Made by a program: the position numbers and the translations under genes | In this document: positions 26,275 through 35,099 of the stretch, in pieces | Position numbering within the stretch: the first letter of the stretch is position 1 | Layout of the letters: every line of letters begins with the position of its first letter | Notes under the pieces: generated by a model | What the model saw: only the letters and a program-made list of their open reading frames with translations | The model's database searches: none | Told to the model about the DNA's origin: nothing | Assembly (NCBI GenBank): GCA_050302275.1 | Contig: JBNLAT010000005.1 | Span: forward strand, 41,289-105,288 | Length of the DNA stretch: 64,000 nucleotides | Reading direction: 5' to 3' | DNA from: JAPHTQ01 sp050302275 | Lineage (GTDB): Bacteria > Pseudomonadota > Gammaproteobacteria > Thiohalomonadales > Thiohalomonadaceae

Positions 26275-26793
26275 CTATTGAACTTGCACAAAAGAGATTG
26301 CAAATGGCGACAGCATATTCAACGTGTTTCCAGATGGCGTCCATTCATAGTATGTGTAATTTGTAGAAGAAACAGATGAATTGAGGTAGTACTCTCCTCC
26401 TGAAGACGACGGATTGACATATCTAACACTGAACCACGGGTAGTAGGTTCCAGCTGCAGTACCTGCAGGCACAGTTACAGAAATCGAATTCAGGCTTTGT
26501 GTCGGATTATCAACCCGACCAGTCAATGCGGCACCACTTCCTGATGTGATATCCGCAAGATATACAAATACAGAGGCAACATTGGTGATATCACCATTTA
26601 ACTCAACATCAATTACCACCGTGCCACCCGTCGCACTGGAAACTGTATTCGTAGATACGCTCGGCGCAGAGTTAAAACATGGATAGCTGCATGAGTACGG
26701 TGCTGTGTCGACCGAAGATGAAGTCTCACAACCCGTAACAGCCACTAAAATTGATGCCATAATGAACGAAAGAAATGATGCTTTATTATTCAT
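26275..26793 (-). CDS. Hypothetical lipoprotein
   Basis: ATG at 26793 (GGGGGGAG upstream) gives 172 aa with signal peptide and lipobox (LVAVTGC at the cleavage site). The mature protein is Ser/Thr/Gly/Val rich, with repeated short beta-strand segments (STNTVSSATGGTVVIDVEL; LNSISVTVPAGTAAGTYYPWF), resembling an Ig-like surface protein. No family recognised. Confidence 0.6.
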   Translation of the reverse strand: MNNKASFLSFIMASILVAVTGCETSSSVDTAPYSCSYPCFNSAPSVSTNTVSSATGGTVVIDVELNGDITNVASVFVYLADITSGSGAALTGRVDNPTQSLNSISVTVPAGTAAGTYYPWFSVRYVNPSSSGGEYYLNSSVSSTNYTYYEWTPSGNTLNMLSPFAISFVQVQ

Positions 26794-27159
26794 GTAACTC
26801 CCCCCTTTATATTTTGGCAAAATCTTCCACACAGACCGCCTGCACTTCAGGCGCTATATCTGTAAGTAGCTCACCAGTTTTATGTGATTTTCTTTTTGGA
26901 AATGTGGTCTGACTACATTGATTATCTGGTATTTCGTTAATTTAAAGCGTGAACCAGCACAGGTAATCCATCTAACAGCGCACACCATACGGAACAAGGC
27001 AATGAACAGGATCCTCAGGTATCAGCACTAACGGCTAACTAGCCGATTTCTATTAGATCAAACTAATTCGCTCTGGCGAGCTTGCGCATTCCATAGCGTT
27101 TTAGTAGAGTTTGTTTGCACTGCACCATTAAAACACATAAAAATCAGGGGGTTATTATA
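26794..27159. other. Gene-free stretch before the DUF2892 gene
   Basis: AT-rich, 366 bases. One possible promoter for the + strand gene is TTGCGC (from about 27083), 17 bases, TAGAGT. No other structure was noted. Confidence 0.4.
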
Positions 27160-27354
27160 ATGTTCATCAATATTGGCTCACAGGAACGTAAAGTCCGCAT
27201 CGCCGCCGGCGTCCTCTTCATGGCAGCTGGTTTTGCCGCACCCATCCCGGATCTGTGGCACGCCATCAGCATGAGTCTGGGCGTCGCGATGCTGTTCACT
27301 GCTTCCCTGGCCTTTTGCCCCTTCAAGGCGGTATTGCTGCGAAGAGTAAGCTAA
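27160..27354 (+). CDS. DUF2892 small membrane protein
   Basis: A 64-aa protein starting at ATG 27160 (AGGGGG upstream). Two membrane helices (IAAGVLFMAAGFAAPI; ISMSLGVAMLFTASLAFCPF) with a Cys at the end of the second. DUF2892 (YgaP-like membrane part) is often linked to rhodanese or sulfide metabolism, but here it is free-standing. A perfect 14-bp terminator follows. Confidence 0.85.
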   Translation: MFINIGSQERKVRIAAGVLFMAAGFAAPIPDLWHAISMSLGVAMLFTASLAFCPFKAVLLRRVS

Positions 27355-27375
27355 GTAGTTTGACTACGCTTGATG

Positions 27376-27409
27376 TAATAGGGGCCTGAAATCAGGCCCC
27401 TATTATTTT
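27376..27409. terminator. Terminator after the DUF2892 gene
   Basis: Perfect 14-bp stem TAATAGGGGCCTGA/TCAGGCCCCTATTA with only AA between, then TTTTG. Confidence 0.92.
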
Positions 27410-27433
27410 GTCTGTAGAAAAGTTGCTTTCAAG

Positions 27434-29038
27434 CTAAAGCGTGTCAAAGCGCTTCCCCAGATCACTCGCAAAACCCTTACCCGCTTCAGAATAGATATTA
27501 AACACCAACTCCACGCCATGCGCCTTTAGCTCCTCGGCCTGATCGGCATACTTTGTGGTGGCGGCGATACGGCACTTGGCATCGTTCTCCAACAGGCGAT
27601 CGGCGGCGGCGATATTGGCCCGGTGATTGGGCAGGCAGAGTACCGCCCACTTCAGGCGCTGTGGTAAACCCTGAGCTCGTGACCAGAGATCCGGGTTGGT
27701 CCCGTCAGCCTTAACGATAAAGCGGCCCTCTTGCTGGAGCCGTCGAATATTCTCATCATCGAGATCGACTCCCATTACCCGGCCGGGAAATGCCCTGGAA
27801 AGAGCATCATACGCGGGCACACCCAGCCGCCCCATACCGATGATGACAACCTCGACACCTTCCGCATCCAGATCAGTATCATCCGCCAGACGTACCCCTC
27901 GTTCGAAAACCTTGAGCTGCTCGCGCCAGCGTAAGTAGAGGGTGTCACCCATAGTCGCCAACGGCGCTGACAGGGTGAACGAGATCGCCAGAGCAATGGA
28001 GAAGACCGCCAGCCATTCCGTGGGCAACCAGCCCGATGCAACCGCCATGGCACCGACGATCAGGCCAAACTCACTGTAATTAGCCAGGTTAAGCGAAGCC
28101 TGCCATGCGGGGCGTGCGCGCAAACGGAACAGACTGAAAAAGCCGAAATAGAGCGCGACCTTGAACGGCAACACAGCAAGTAGGAGCAATGCCGCGATGA
28201 GCTCAGCCCAGCCGGGCATCGCCGACATCCCCACGCTGAGAAAGAAACCCACCAGGAAGATATTCTTGAAACTCAGCAAATCCTTGTACAGCTCATCCGA
28301 CTTGGGATGGCTATTGAGCAACATACCGAACACCAAGGCTCCCAGGTCGGCCTTCATGCCAACCAACTCGAACAGATCGGCCCCCCCCAGCGCCAGCACA
28401 ATACCGTACAGCACCAGTAACTCACCGTGCCCGATATGATCCAGCACCCGTTGCAACAGATGTCGCAGGGGGAACAGCAGCAGCAAGGCAAATGCCCAGA
28501 CGGAAGGCACCTTACCAGCGGAAATGGCAAGGAAGGCCACCGCGGCAATATCCTGAACGATCAGTACCCCAATCGAGACACTGCCGTGGCGCGAAGCGGT
28601 CGCACCCAGCGACTCCAGCACCTTAACCGCGAACACCGTACTCGAGAAAGAGAGTGCAAAGCCGATCAGCAGCGCCGTCGTCATATCGACACGGCTAAAC
28701 AGCGGTAAATCCAGTCGGGCAAGGAGCAGCACCACCGCGGTGAGCAGCAGGGTTACCGCGAGCATGTGGAGAATCGCGACGCCCCATACCTCAGAGCGTG
28801 CCAGAGACTTGAACTTCAGCTTGAGACCGATGGTAAAGAGCAGCAGGGTTACCCCCAGATCGGCGATCTCCTGCAAAAACTCACCGCTCTCCACCCCGTA
28901 GGCATTGAGCGCGAAACCGGCGATGAGAAAACCCACCAGCGGTGGCAACCCTAATAGCTTGACCGCCAGACCACAGGCAAAGGCAATGGCGATCCACAAA
29001 GGGTCCTGCGGGTTAATGGAGAGTAAGAGTGATTCCAC
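27434..29038 (-). CDS. Kef/YbaL-type cation:proton antiporter with RCK_N domain
   Basis: A 534-aa protein. Residues about 1-375 form a CPA2-type antiporter of about 12 helices (PPLVGFLIAGFALNAYGVESG; SFSSTVFAVKVLESLGATASRHG; GLIVGAMAVASGW). Residues about 390-510 form a TrkA-N/RCK NAD-binding domain with VVIIGMGRLGVPAYDAL (Rossmann GxGxxG). It probably moves K+ or Na+ in exchange for H+, gated by nucleotide. A run of eight G (C8 on + strand, 28381-28388) lies in-frame in the coding sequence. Confidence 0.92.
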   Translation of the reverse strand: MESLLLSINPQDPLWIAIAFACGLAVKLLGLPPLVGFLIAGFALNAYGVESGEFLQEIADLGVTLLLFTIGLKLKFKSLARSEVWGVAILHMLAVTLLLTAVVLLLARLDLPLFSRVDMTTALLIGFALSFSSTVFAVKVLESLGATASRHGSVSIGVLIVQDIAAVAFLAISAGKVPSVWAFALLLLFPLRHLLQRVLDHIGHGELLVLYGIVLALGGADLFELVGMKADLGALVFGMLLNSHPKSDELYKDLLSFKNIFLVGFFLSVGMSAMPGWAELIAALLLLAVLPFKVALYFGFFSLFRLRARPAWQASLNLANYSEFGLIVGAMAVASGWLPTEWLAVFSIALAISFTLSAPLATMGDTLYLRWREQLKVFERGVRLADDTDLDAEGVEVVIIGMGRLGVPAYDALSRAFPGRVMGVDLDDENIRRLQQEGRFIVKADGTNPDLWSRAQGLPQRLKWAVLCLPNHRANIAAADRLLENDAKCRIAATTKYADQAEELKAHGVELVFNIYSEAGKGFASDLGKRFDTL

Positions 29039-29167
29039 GTTTTGCTCCAGAAACGGCTGTTACCACACGATAGCACTACCGTGAAAACAAACTAGCATAA
29101 GAAACCGCTGGAGAACGAGATTGGGACAATTCAGAAAACAGTAGCCTGAACAGGCTGGCACAAAACA

Positions 29168-29695
29168 TCACAATAAATCGGGATTTAACTGCCAGACGGA
29201 AAAGGTCAGCACCGAAGCAAACGTCACCCAGGCCAGATAGGGCAGCAATAGTATCGCCGCGAGATGACTTACCCTCCAGAAAGTCACCACAGTAGTGACA
29301 ATCAGGGCCCACAGCAGCAGTACATCAACAAAGGCCACCACCCCAAGGTGCCAGGCAAAGAATAGCCAACTCCAGAGCGCGTTAATCGCCAGCTGAATGC
29401 AGAACAGCGTCAGCGCCGTAGCGGCCCCAACAAAACCACGCGGCTTCCACACCAACCAGGCAGCGATACCCATCATCGTATAAAGGCTCGCCCAGACAGG
29501 CGCAAAAACCCAGCCGGGTGGTGCCCACGCTGGCTGAGTGAGCTGTGCATAGAACTCACGCGCATCCACCGAAGCGATAGCACCCACTGTCGCGGTCACA
29601 TAGGCCAGCGCTAGCCAGACAAGGAGGCCCTGAACGGAATACAACGGTTGTTTATTTGGAAACAATGAAGTCATGGATACAAACGATTGGGGCAT
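29168..29695 (-). CDS. TspO/MBR family tryptophan-rich sensory protein
   Basis: A 175-aa protein with five membrane helices. The family motif QPAWAPPGWVFAPVWASLYTMMGIAAWLVW is present (W-A-P-P and the WxxLYxxMG element), and the CIQLAINALWSWLFFA helix carries the conserved N-x-x-W. TspO binds porphyrins and heme-like compounds and affects stress or photosynthesis gene expression in bacteria. An alternative start is ATG 29674. Confidence 0.93.
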   Translation of the reverse strand: MPQSFVSMTSLFPNKQPLYSVQGLLVWLALAYVTATVGAIASVDAREFYAQLTQPAWAPPGWVFAPVWASLYTMMGIAAWLVWKPRGFVGAATALTLFCIQLAINALWSWLFFAWHLGVVAFVDVLLLWALIVTTVVTFWRVSHLAAILLLPYLAWVTFASVLTFSVWQLNPDLL

Positions 29696-29847
29696 CTTGA
29701 TGATTATAAATATAGCTGTAAATATAGAGGACGGTGTAGAAACACATTACTGTTTAAAAGATGTCTGTAAGCAACCAACCCGTTTTTTTACATCCGATCC
29801 AGCTTATGAGTGGTTTCCAACCCTTTAATTGGTTAGACCCCATTTAC

Positions 29848-29873
29848 TCCCCCTCCCCTCTCTCCCCCCCCTG
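29848..29873 (+). repeat. Polypyrimidine tract
   Basis: A run of C and T bases (C-rich, with a C8 stretch at its end) just downstream of the lipoprotein gene stop at 29877. Low-complexity; a possible slippage or polymerase-pausing site. Confidence 0.7.
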
Positions 29874-29876
29874 CGT

Positions 29877-30629
29877 TTAATCCCTATTCTCCATCCTCTT
29901 TAATTTCAATTTTGAATGTCCATCAATCATTTCTAGCAGTTTAGACTGCATCCTTCGACGCTCACCTTTGTCACTTTTATAACGCACACCCATACTGCAC
30001 TGATCAGGCGCAACATTAAATATGGCGCAAAATGTCATACCTAATGCCATAATAGGAACTGTTTTTATTACAGCCATGCCATCACCAAGCTCATTCTTTT
30101 TTTCCGGTAAACGACCTGAAAAATCAACCATCACAGCAAGCATACGGGCAAATGCCTTTTTCTTTTCATATGCTGTCACTGACATACTTCTTGTAGCCTT
30201 GAGTCCTTTTATATCAGCAACAACACTCTTTCCGCTTCCAGTTCCAGTTAAGTTTACGAGATAAAGTTTTTTTTCATCCTCTCTTCTACCTGTTCTCTCC
30301 AGCTCCAGTTCCCAGTCAAACTTAGTTGACTTGAGCTGGAATTTACTGGTGAATTTATCCTTACTGGCGTCGACCACCTGATAGTTACGAAAGTAACTTT
30401 TTTTTCCGGGTATAACACTGAATACAGGCCACTCCCCTTTTTCTTCGTAGTGAATTATCGAGGCACCTATCAAATTAAAGATAGGAGTTACGGCCGTACT
30501 GACCAAGCGAGATGTATCATTATCCAGTTTGTCTCTGAGAGCCATCCCCTCCTCTTCGGTCATTTCATTTACTGAGGAGCAGGCAGAAAGAGCAAGTAAT
30601 AGAGTAACTAAATAAATAATCCGTAACAT
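29877..30629 (-). CDS. Hypothetical lipoprotein
   Basis: A 250-aa precursor with lipobox LSAC at residue 17. The mature protein is basic and has no recognised domain; blocks such as FNLIGASIIHYEEKGEWPVF, VADIKGLKATRSMSVTAYEKKKAFA, and ALGMTFCAIFNVAPDQC can be seen. AT-rich codon use marks the beginning of the accessory region (about 29.8-42.6 kb). Confidence 0.6.
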   Translation of the reverse strand: MLRIIYLVTLLLALSACSSVNEMTEEEGMALRDKLDNDTSRLVSTAVTPIFNLIGASIIHYEEKGEWPVFSVIPGKKSYFRNYQVVDASKDKFTSKFQLKSTKFDWELELERTGRREDEKKLYLVNLTGTGSGKSVVADIKGLKATRSMSVTAYEKKKAFARMLAVMVDFSGRLPEKKNELGDGMAVIKTVPIMALGMTFCAIFNVAPDQCSMGVRYKSDKGERRRMQSKLLEMIDGHSKLKLKRMENRD

Positions 30630-30659
30630 AGATTTCTGTAATCCTTTCCCTTGAATAAA

Positions 30660-30715
30660 AATAGGTGCCAGAGAGCAGCATTCTCTAATATTAGAAATAA
30701 TTGCTCTCTGGTACG
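30660..30715. terminator. Long hairpin terminator with internal palindrome
   Basis: An arm CCAGAGAGCA (from about 30668) pairs with TGCTCTCTGG (to about 30711); the loop contains TCTAATATTAGA, itself a palindrome. T-rich stretches lie on both sides, so it can end the minus-strand gene at 30797. Confidence 0.75.
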
Positions 30716-30796
30716 GTTTTTATATTTGGAATCAGTGAAATCATCGAATACTACTAATGATTCTGTGAGAATTATTAGCCACCACAAAATGGTTGA

Positions 30797-31210
30797 TTAA
30801 CTACCCAATGTCTTTAATAGTATATAAGCGACGGAACCGATTACCAGCACAGCCCCTGCAGCCTGCAACAAAGGGTTGGAAGCCGCATTGCTGCATGCCG
30901 ATCCAGCACCACCAATGAATGCCGCGATACCAAACCATATTCCCTTCAGACCCGTCGTTATTGCTGATAGTTTACTTTTTCTTTTTTTCTCGCTTTGATA
31001 TTCAGTGTTGAGTTGCTTTAACTCTGCTTGCGAATATTCCTTGTGCGCTTCCTCCGCCTTGACGTAGGCCACCTCACAAGAAGGACATTGCCATGCAGGA
31101 TTGGTGTCGGAATCTTTGCGAACATAACCACAGGCGCCACAGGTAACCTCTGAGGTCACAGGCTTACTCTTAAATGGTTTGGCCTTTGTCTTTTCTAGTG
31201 TTTTAAACAT
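30797..31210 (-). CDS. Zinc-ribbon plus two-helix membrane protein
   Basis: A 137-aa protein. An N-terminal zinc ribbon with CGAC and CPSC (about residues 24-47; CxxC-17-CxxC) is followed by a charged coiled-coil-like part (about 50-80), then two short hydrophobic segments (GIWFGIAAFIGGAGSA; AAGAVLVIGSVAYILL). Zinc-ribbon-plus-membrane proteins recur in this accessory cluster (also 33388-33639). Function is unknown. Confidence 0.65.
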   Translation of the reverse strand: MFKTLEKTKAKPFKSKPVTSEVTCGACGYVRKDSDTNPAWQCPSCEVAYVKAEEAHKEYSQAELKQLNTEYQSEKKRKSKLSAITTGLKGIWFGIAAFIGGAGSACSNAASNPLLQAAGAVLVIGSVAYILLKTLGS

Positions 31211-31290
31211 TCATATCTATTTATGATCTGGCCAAAATATCCAAAAACCGTCTCGCAATTCCGGGGCAAAAAGAGATTCCTACTCTCGTC

Positions 31291-32073
31291 CTAACCATTT
31301 AAGTTCCGCGCATTCTGCTCAAAATACGAGTTACGCCTAAACAAAAATACTAGAGCGCCTAGCGGGAAAGAGATAGATAACATCCATGGCGCATACGGAC
31401 TCCCTCTCAAGAAACCCGCCCCAAAGAGCTGGAAACTAATCGGATTCACATTGAAGCTGCCATCAGTCCAATTTAAGGTCACCTGTGCAACCCCCGCCAA
31501 AATAAAAAGTACCCAAAGCCATTTTCGCTTTGGCATTGGCGTTTTGATACAAAGAAATAGTACAGCAACAATAAATAGCGGCACCGCAATCGCCAACAGG
31601 AAGATTGCGTAATGGGCAATCCCTTTGTCTTTAAAGGTAAAGCGGTTAATGTTTTGTAAGGAATCGGGTAACGGCTTCACATGTATACCTGCCACAACAG
31701 TCGATTCCCCATCTTTACGTAAAAGCACATTCGCCAGCAGCCACTTATCAGGGTATGCATACTGAAAAGTCAGGCTCACCTGTGTTATGCCGGCATTTGA
31801 TATGGTCTGGGCGCCAACTATCTGTACATCTTGAGGATTACCCGAAGGAAAAAATGAGGCGATGTGTTCCAGATTCGCACGCAACTGCTCATTTTTAATC
31901 TCGGGGTCAATCTCGGACTCAACGGCATCAAAATTGCGCGCATGGAGCAGCGCAAGATAATTCCTGGCAAAATCTGCCTCTTGTTGAGGAACAAAACTCT
32001 CAAACCATGCCTTCCCGTCACAACCAAAAAGCATCGACACAAACAGTAAGCTAACCACCATCCTTGCGCTCAT
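31291..32073 (-). CDS. Hypothetical membrane lipoprotein
   Basis: ATG at 32073 gives 260 aa with a lipobox (LFGC) after a short signal sequence. Residues to about 150 are extracytoplasmic, with DFARNYLALLHARNFDAVE and a strand-rich part as in NTF2-like or DUF-type folds. The second half holds three to four hydrophobic helices (IFLLAIAVPLFIVAVLFLC; LWVLFILAGVAQVTL; MLSISFPLGALVFLF). No family recognised. Confidence 0.6.
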   Translation of the reverse strand: MSARMVVSLLFVSMLFGCDGKAWFESFVPQQEADFARNYLALLHARNFDAVESEIDPEIKNEQLRANLEHIASFFPSGNPQDVQIVGAQTISNAGITQVSLTFQYAYPDKWLLANVLLRKDGESTVVAGIHVKPLPDSLQNINRFTFKDKGIAHYAIFLLAIAVPLFIVAVLFLCIKTPMPKRKWLWVLFILAGVAQVTLNWTDGSFNVNPISFQLFGAGFLRGSPYAPWMLSISFPLGALVFLFRRNSYFEQNARNLNG

Positions 32074-32170
32074 ATCGTTCCTTACCCCCATTGATATTAG
32101 TATTTATTTTTAAGTTTTTTAAACATTCATCCTGCGCTCTATAACAAAGGAAAATTTTGCACGCTTTGGG

Positions 32171-32635
32171 TCAAGCTTGAACATCATTTCGCCCCAGGAG
32201 CTTTGACACATCCATTACATTCATTACCCAATATGCAAGCAAGCCAAGCGCTGGATTGACGAAAACAACCGCACCCCACATGAATGGACTGAGATTAAGC
32301 GCCAGATCGTTACGTGTTTTTGCATGCTTATATATCAGAACCGCAAGCAACAATGTAATTGCGTAATAGGCAAGATAATAGACCCAATAAACAAAAGAGA
32401 GATCGAACATGGACTTATGTACGCGCACTCTATTGTCATAATTTTCAGTAGAGCCCTGTTCCGACGAAGAATATTTCGAATCAGCGCCGTAATACATAAC
32501 CCCATCCTCACTGCATATGTTATCGCAGAACTGCTTGATATCCTCCTTGCTTGCGCGGGAAGTTTCGGCATGCACAATCTCCGTTGCCATTAGAAAAAAA
32601 CATAATATTAGAAAAACAAAGCCATCTTTTTTCAT
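32171..32635 (-). CDS. Hypothetical exported protein with membrane helices
   Basis: ATG at 32635 (AAAGGAAAAAG upstream) gives 154 aa. A signal peptide ends near IVHA; a Cys-containing segment (FCDNICSEDG) follows. Two hydrophobic helices (WVYYLAYYAITLLLAVLIY; PFMWGAVVFVNPALGLLAYW) precede a short C-terminal tail. No family recognised; its AT-rich codons match its neighbours. Confidence 0.55.
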   Translation of the reverse strand: MKKDGFVFLILCFFLMATEIVHAETSRASKEDIKQFCDNICSEDGVMYYGADSKYSSSEQGSTENYDNRVRVHKSMFDLSFVYWVYYLAYYAITLLLAVLIYKHAKTRNDLALNLSPFMWGAVVFVNPALGLLAYWVMNVMDVSKLLGRNDVQA

Positions 32636-32677
32636 TCTTTTTCCTTTTTCATCGTTCAACTTCTCTAAACCGACAAC

Positions 32678-33349
32678 TTATAGCTCTAGCGCCTTGTCCA
32701 TTGATTTTGGCTCAATCACAAAATAGTTGTACGCCATAGATAGCGCAGAAACCGCGAATACTGTTGTGATCATATATATCAGCACATTGATAAATGAGCC
32801 ATACGGGATATCTTCAATAAAGTAGCTCGGTATACTCAAGATAAGTGGATAGATGCTAACCACCATTATCATGGTGAAGTTATAACCTTTAGTGACCGCC
32901 CAGGCCCTATCCAGAGGAAAATCATCATTGAGCGCAACTGCAGGAAACACTAATGATGAACGCCCCCAAACCCAGATCATGAATGCAAAATAGAATACAA
33001 ATCCGACTATCGGGATATAGGCAAAGAGAGCCGCTGGAAGAACTGCCAACGTAAGGCCAATCAAATACATCAAATACTTAAGTTCGCTCTTTGAGAGTTC
33101 AAACACTCCACACCAAGGAACCGAGCCTTCACCAAGCAAAATAATTCGATGTGTCGTTATCGCAACCAGTACGTAAACAAAGCTATTTATTAGCGCAATA
33201 CCGTACTGGGCAGTCTTTGACAATTCCGCAAGGGTCACGGCCTCAAGAATCATGAAGATAATACAGTGGAACAGCAACGCCTTCGATAGCGTGCCTTTCA
33301 CTCTATTTACCGCAAAAAATGCATTCTGGATTATTGTGATAAATTCCAT
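32678..33349 (-). CDS. Hypothetical polytopic membrane protein
   Basis: ATG at 33349 (or 33364) gives about 223 aa with five to six hydrophobic helices (ALLFHCIIFMILEAVTLAELS; INSFVYVLVAITTHRIIL; YLIGLTLAVLPAALFAYIPIVGFVFYFAFMIWVWG). Its shape recalls glycerophosphoryl-diester phosphodiesterase membrane-domain-like or YciC-like proteins, but this is not certain. It lies between two other unknown genes, all in the same direction. Confidence 0.55.
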   Translation of the reverse strand: MEFITIIQNAFFAVNRVKGTLSKALLFHCIIFMILEAVTLAELSKTAQYGIALINSFVYVLVAITTHRIILLGEGSVPWCGVFELSKSELKYLMYLIGLTLAVLPAALFAYIPIVGFVFYFAFMIWVWGRSSLVFPAVALNDDFPLDRAWAVTKGYNFTMIMVVSIYPLILSIPSYFIEDIPYGSFINVLIYMITTVFAVSALSMAYNYFVIEPKSMDKALEL

Positions 33350-33387
33350 TTCTGGTCCATCCAAATTTATTCAACTCGATCGGCCAA

Positions 33388-33639
33388 CTAGATCGCCATC
33401 AACAGCAAACCTATCCCGATGATCAAGGCAAGAGAATAAAACAGCACCCCAAGATTTTTATTTGCTTGATGCTGCCGCTCGATCTTCCGTTTCAACTCAA
33501 GCAAACCTGAATTATCTAACTCTGCGCAATGGGGGCAAGTCTCTAATTCGGCATCAAAAGAAAGACCACACCGTTCGCATTCGCGCAACGGCCTTTGCGC
33601 CTTCATCATAGCGAGCTTTGCGCCCAGTCCGCCAATCAT
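33388..33639 (-). CDS. Small zinc-ribbon membrane protein
   Basis: An 83-aa protein with a CERCGLSFDAELETCPHC zinc ribbon (CxxC-11-CxxC) near residues 20-37, a charged helix, and one C-terminal membrane helix (GVLFYSLALIIGIGLLLMAI). It is the first gene of the minus-strand run 29877-33639. No function is known. Confidence 0.6.
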   Translation of the reverse strand: MIGGLGAKLAMMKAQRPLRECERCGLSFDAELETCPHCAELDNSGLLELKRKIERQHQANKNLGVLFYSLALIIGIGLLLMAI

Positions 33640-34192
33640 CGTTAGCTACGTACATCCTTAAAAAGTTTCATCTGCCCCCACTTATCACTCCTGAGCCAGC
33701 CCCTTCAATTCCTACCAATGAACACAGGTATAAAAACCATAAAGGATCATCATAGCCTGTGATGTCAGTGCCCGCATAGAACACCCATGGCCCGTTTCAC
33801 GTCATTGTACGTAATGGGCAAACCAGCATAAACTCTTACTCATCAAGTAGTTACGACTCAAGATCGTCCAATTATGGTCAATAGTGCACCAGCATAGATA
33901 TTAGTTCTGTGCAGGGAACTTAACAAAAATGTGTCCCCTCAGAACACTGTTGACGTAAATGCGAATAGACTTGCTTTTCTGAACTTGTAAATCTGGTATT
34001 TTTGTACTCAAGTAGTGTATGTTTGCATTCGCGCTAACACGCTTTTTTAATAGACGTATAGTTTTAATACCATTATTGCCTGCACTCTATTGCGGCACTA
34101 TGGACTGCGCTGATGGGTTAAATCCACGGGCTATAAATAGAAGTATGTAGACAGAGTACAAGACGAGACATATATACAAAGGAAATCGAACT
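33640..34192. other. Gene-free 553-base stretch
   Basis: AT-rich DNA between divergent genes. It contains a 38-base segment at 33884-33921 resembling one at 37091-37128, and a second ACCAGCATA copy near 33813. A partial inverted repeat around 33790-33825 (GCCCgtttcACGT and ACGTaatGGGC) is also visible. No ORF with coding character. Confidence 0.55.
33884..33921 (+). repeat. Left copy of a diverged 38-base repeat bracketing the toxin genes
   Basis: Starts GTGCACCAGCATAG; 26 of 38 positions match the segment at 37091-37128 by hand alignment. The two lie outside the block 34193-36812 in the same orientation. Confidence 0.45.
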
Positions 34193-35089
34193 ATGGGATG
34201 GTTAACTCTTTTTGCTTCAGTAGGCTCTACACCCGCAAAAAACAATAAGCGTGATATTAAAATCGTGCAGGCTCTCTTAAATCCTTATCTGAGAAGAGAA
34301 GGCAAGACATCCCTGTCTATAACCGGAACTATCGACAACCCAACAACTTCAGCCATCTCTGACTTCCAAAAAAACTATGTCAAAATGACCAAGGTCGACG
34401 GACGAGTCGATAAAAACGGTAATACTTACAAAAATCTCATTAAAAGTCTGAAAGAGTCATATACCACACAAGCTGTAAACAATCCCGACTATGGTGTCGT
34501 TACCTGGGAATCCGAGGGCAAAGAAGGCGGAATGTACCACAGTCGCAAACTACACGTGCCTGGCCTATGGTCTGGTTTAACGATAGGGCGCGGGTATGAC
34601 ATGAAGTTCAAATCACAATCAAAAATAGCTTCCGATTTAACTAAAGCAGGCATTAACACAAAGCTAGTTCAGGCACTTAAAAGTGCGAGCGGGCTGCATG
34701 GCAATACAGCAAAGCAATTCATTATTGACAACGATTTACTCGATGCCGAAATCTCCGTTGTGGCGCAGAAAAATCTTTTTAAGATCAGCTATGAAGATGA
34801 AGCGAAAGAAGTCAAACGGATATGCAACTCAACTTTAGTAAAACAGGAATATGGTGAAACCGATTGGGAAGCACTTAATAAAAACATAAAAGATATGGTA
34901 GTCGACCTAAAGTTTCGTGGCGACTACACAGGCACAACGAGAAAATTCCTACAAAGCTCCATTGTTGACAATGATCTTGAGGCGTTCAAAAAAGAGATCG
35001 TAAAAAAAGCCAATTGGACTAATGTTCCCGAGGACCGATTTAACCGGCGCAAGCTATATATTGAAAAAGCGCCGTTACAGAAAAAATAA
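34193..35089 (+). CDS. Candidate muramidase toxin: peptidoglycan-binding + pesticin-like lysozyme
   Basis: A 298-aa protein with no signal peptide. Residues about 15-85 resemble a PG_binding_1 repeat (VQALLNPYLRR...LSITGTIDNPTTSAISDFQ). Residues about 98-290 fit the pesticin/T4-lysozyme-like fold: Glu108 in SEGKEGG, then SGLTIGRGYDM with Thr130 and Asp136, matching the Glu-Thr-Asp spacing of pesticin-type muramidases. It would hydrolyse peptidoglycan. The lack of a signal peptide and a following lipoprotein gene fit an effector carried by a secretion system with a periplasmic immunity protein. No T6SS genes are in the window. Confidence 0.75.
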   Translation: MGWLTLFASVGSTPAKNNKRDIKIVQALLNPYLRREGKTSLSITGTIDNPTTSAISDFQKNYVKMTKVDGRVDKNGNTYKNLIKSLKESYTTQAVNNPDYGVVTWESEGKEGGMYHSRKLHVPGLWSGLTIGRGYDMKFKSQSKIASDLTKAGINTKLVQALKSASGLHGNTAKQFIIDNDLLDAEISVVAQKNLFKISYEDEAKEVKRICNSTLVKQEYGETDWEALNKNIKDMVVDLKFRGDYTGTTRKFLQSSIVDNDLEAFKKEIVKKANWTNVPEDRFNRRKLYIEKAPLQKK

Positions 35090-35099
35090 GGGCTGAACA

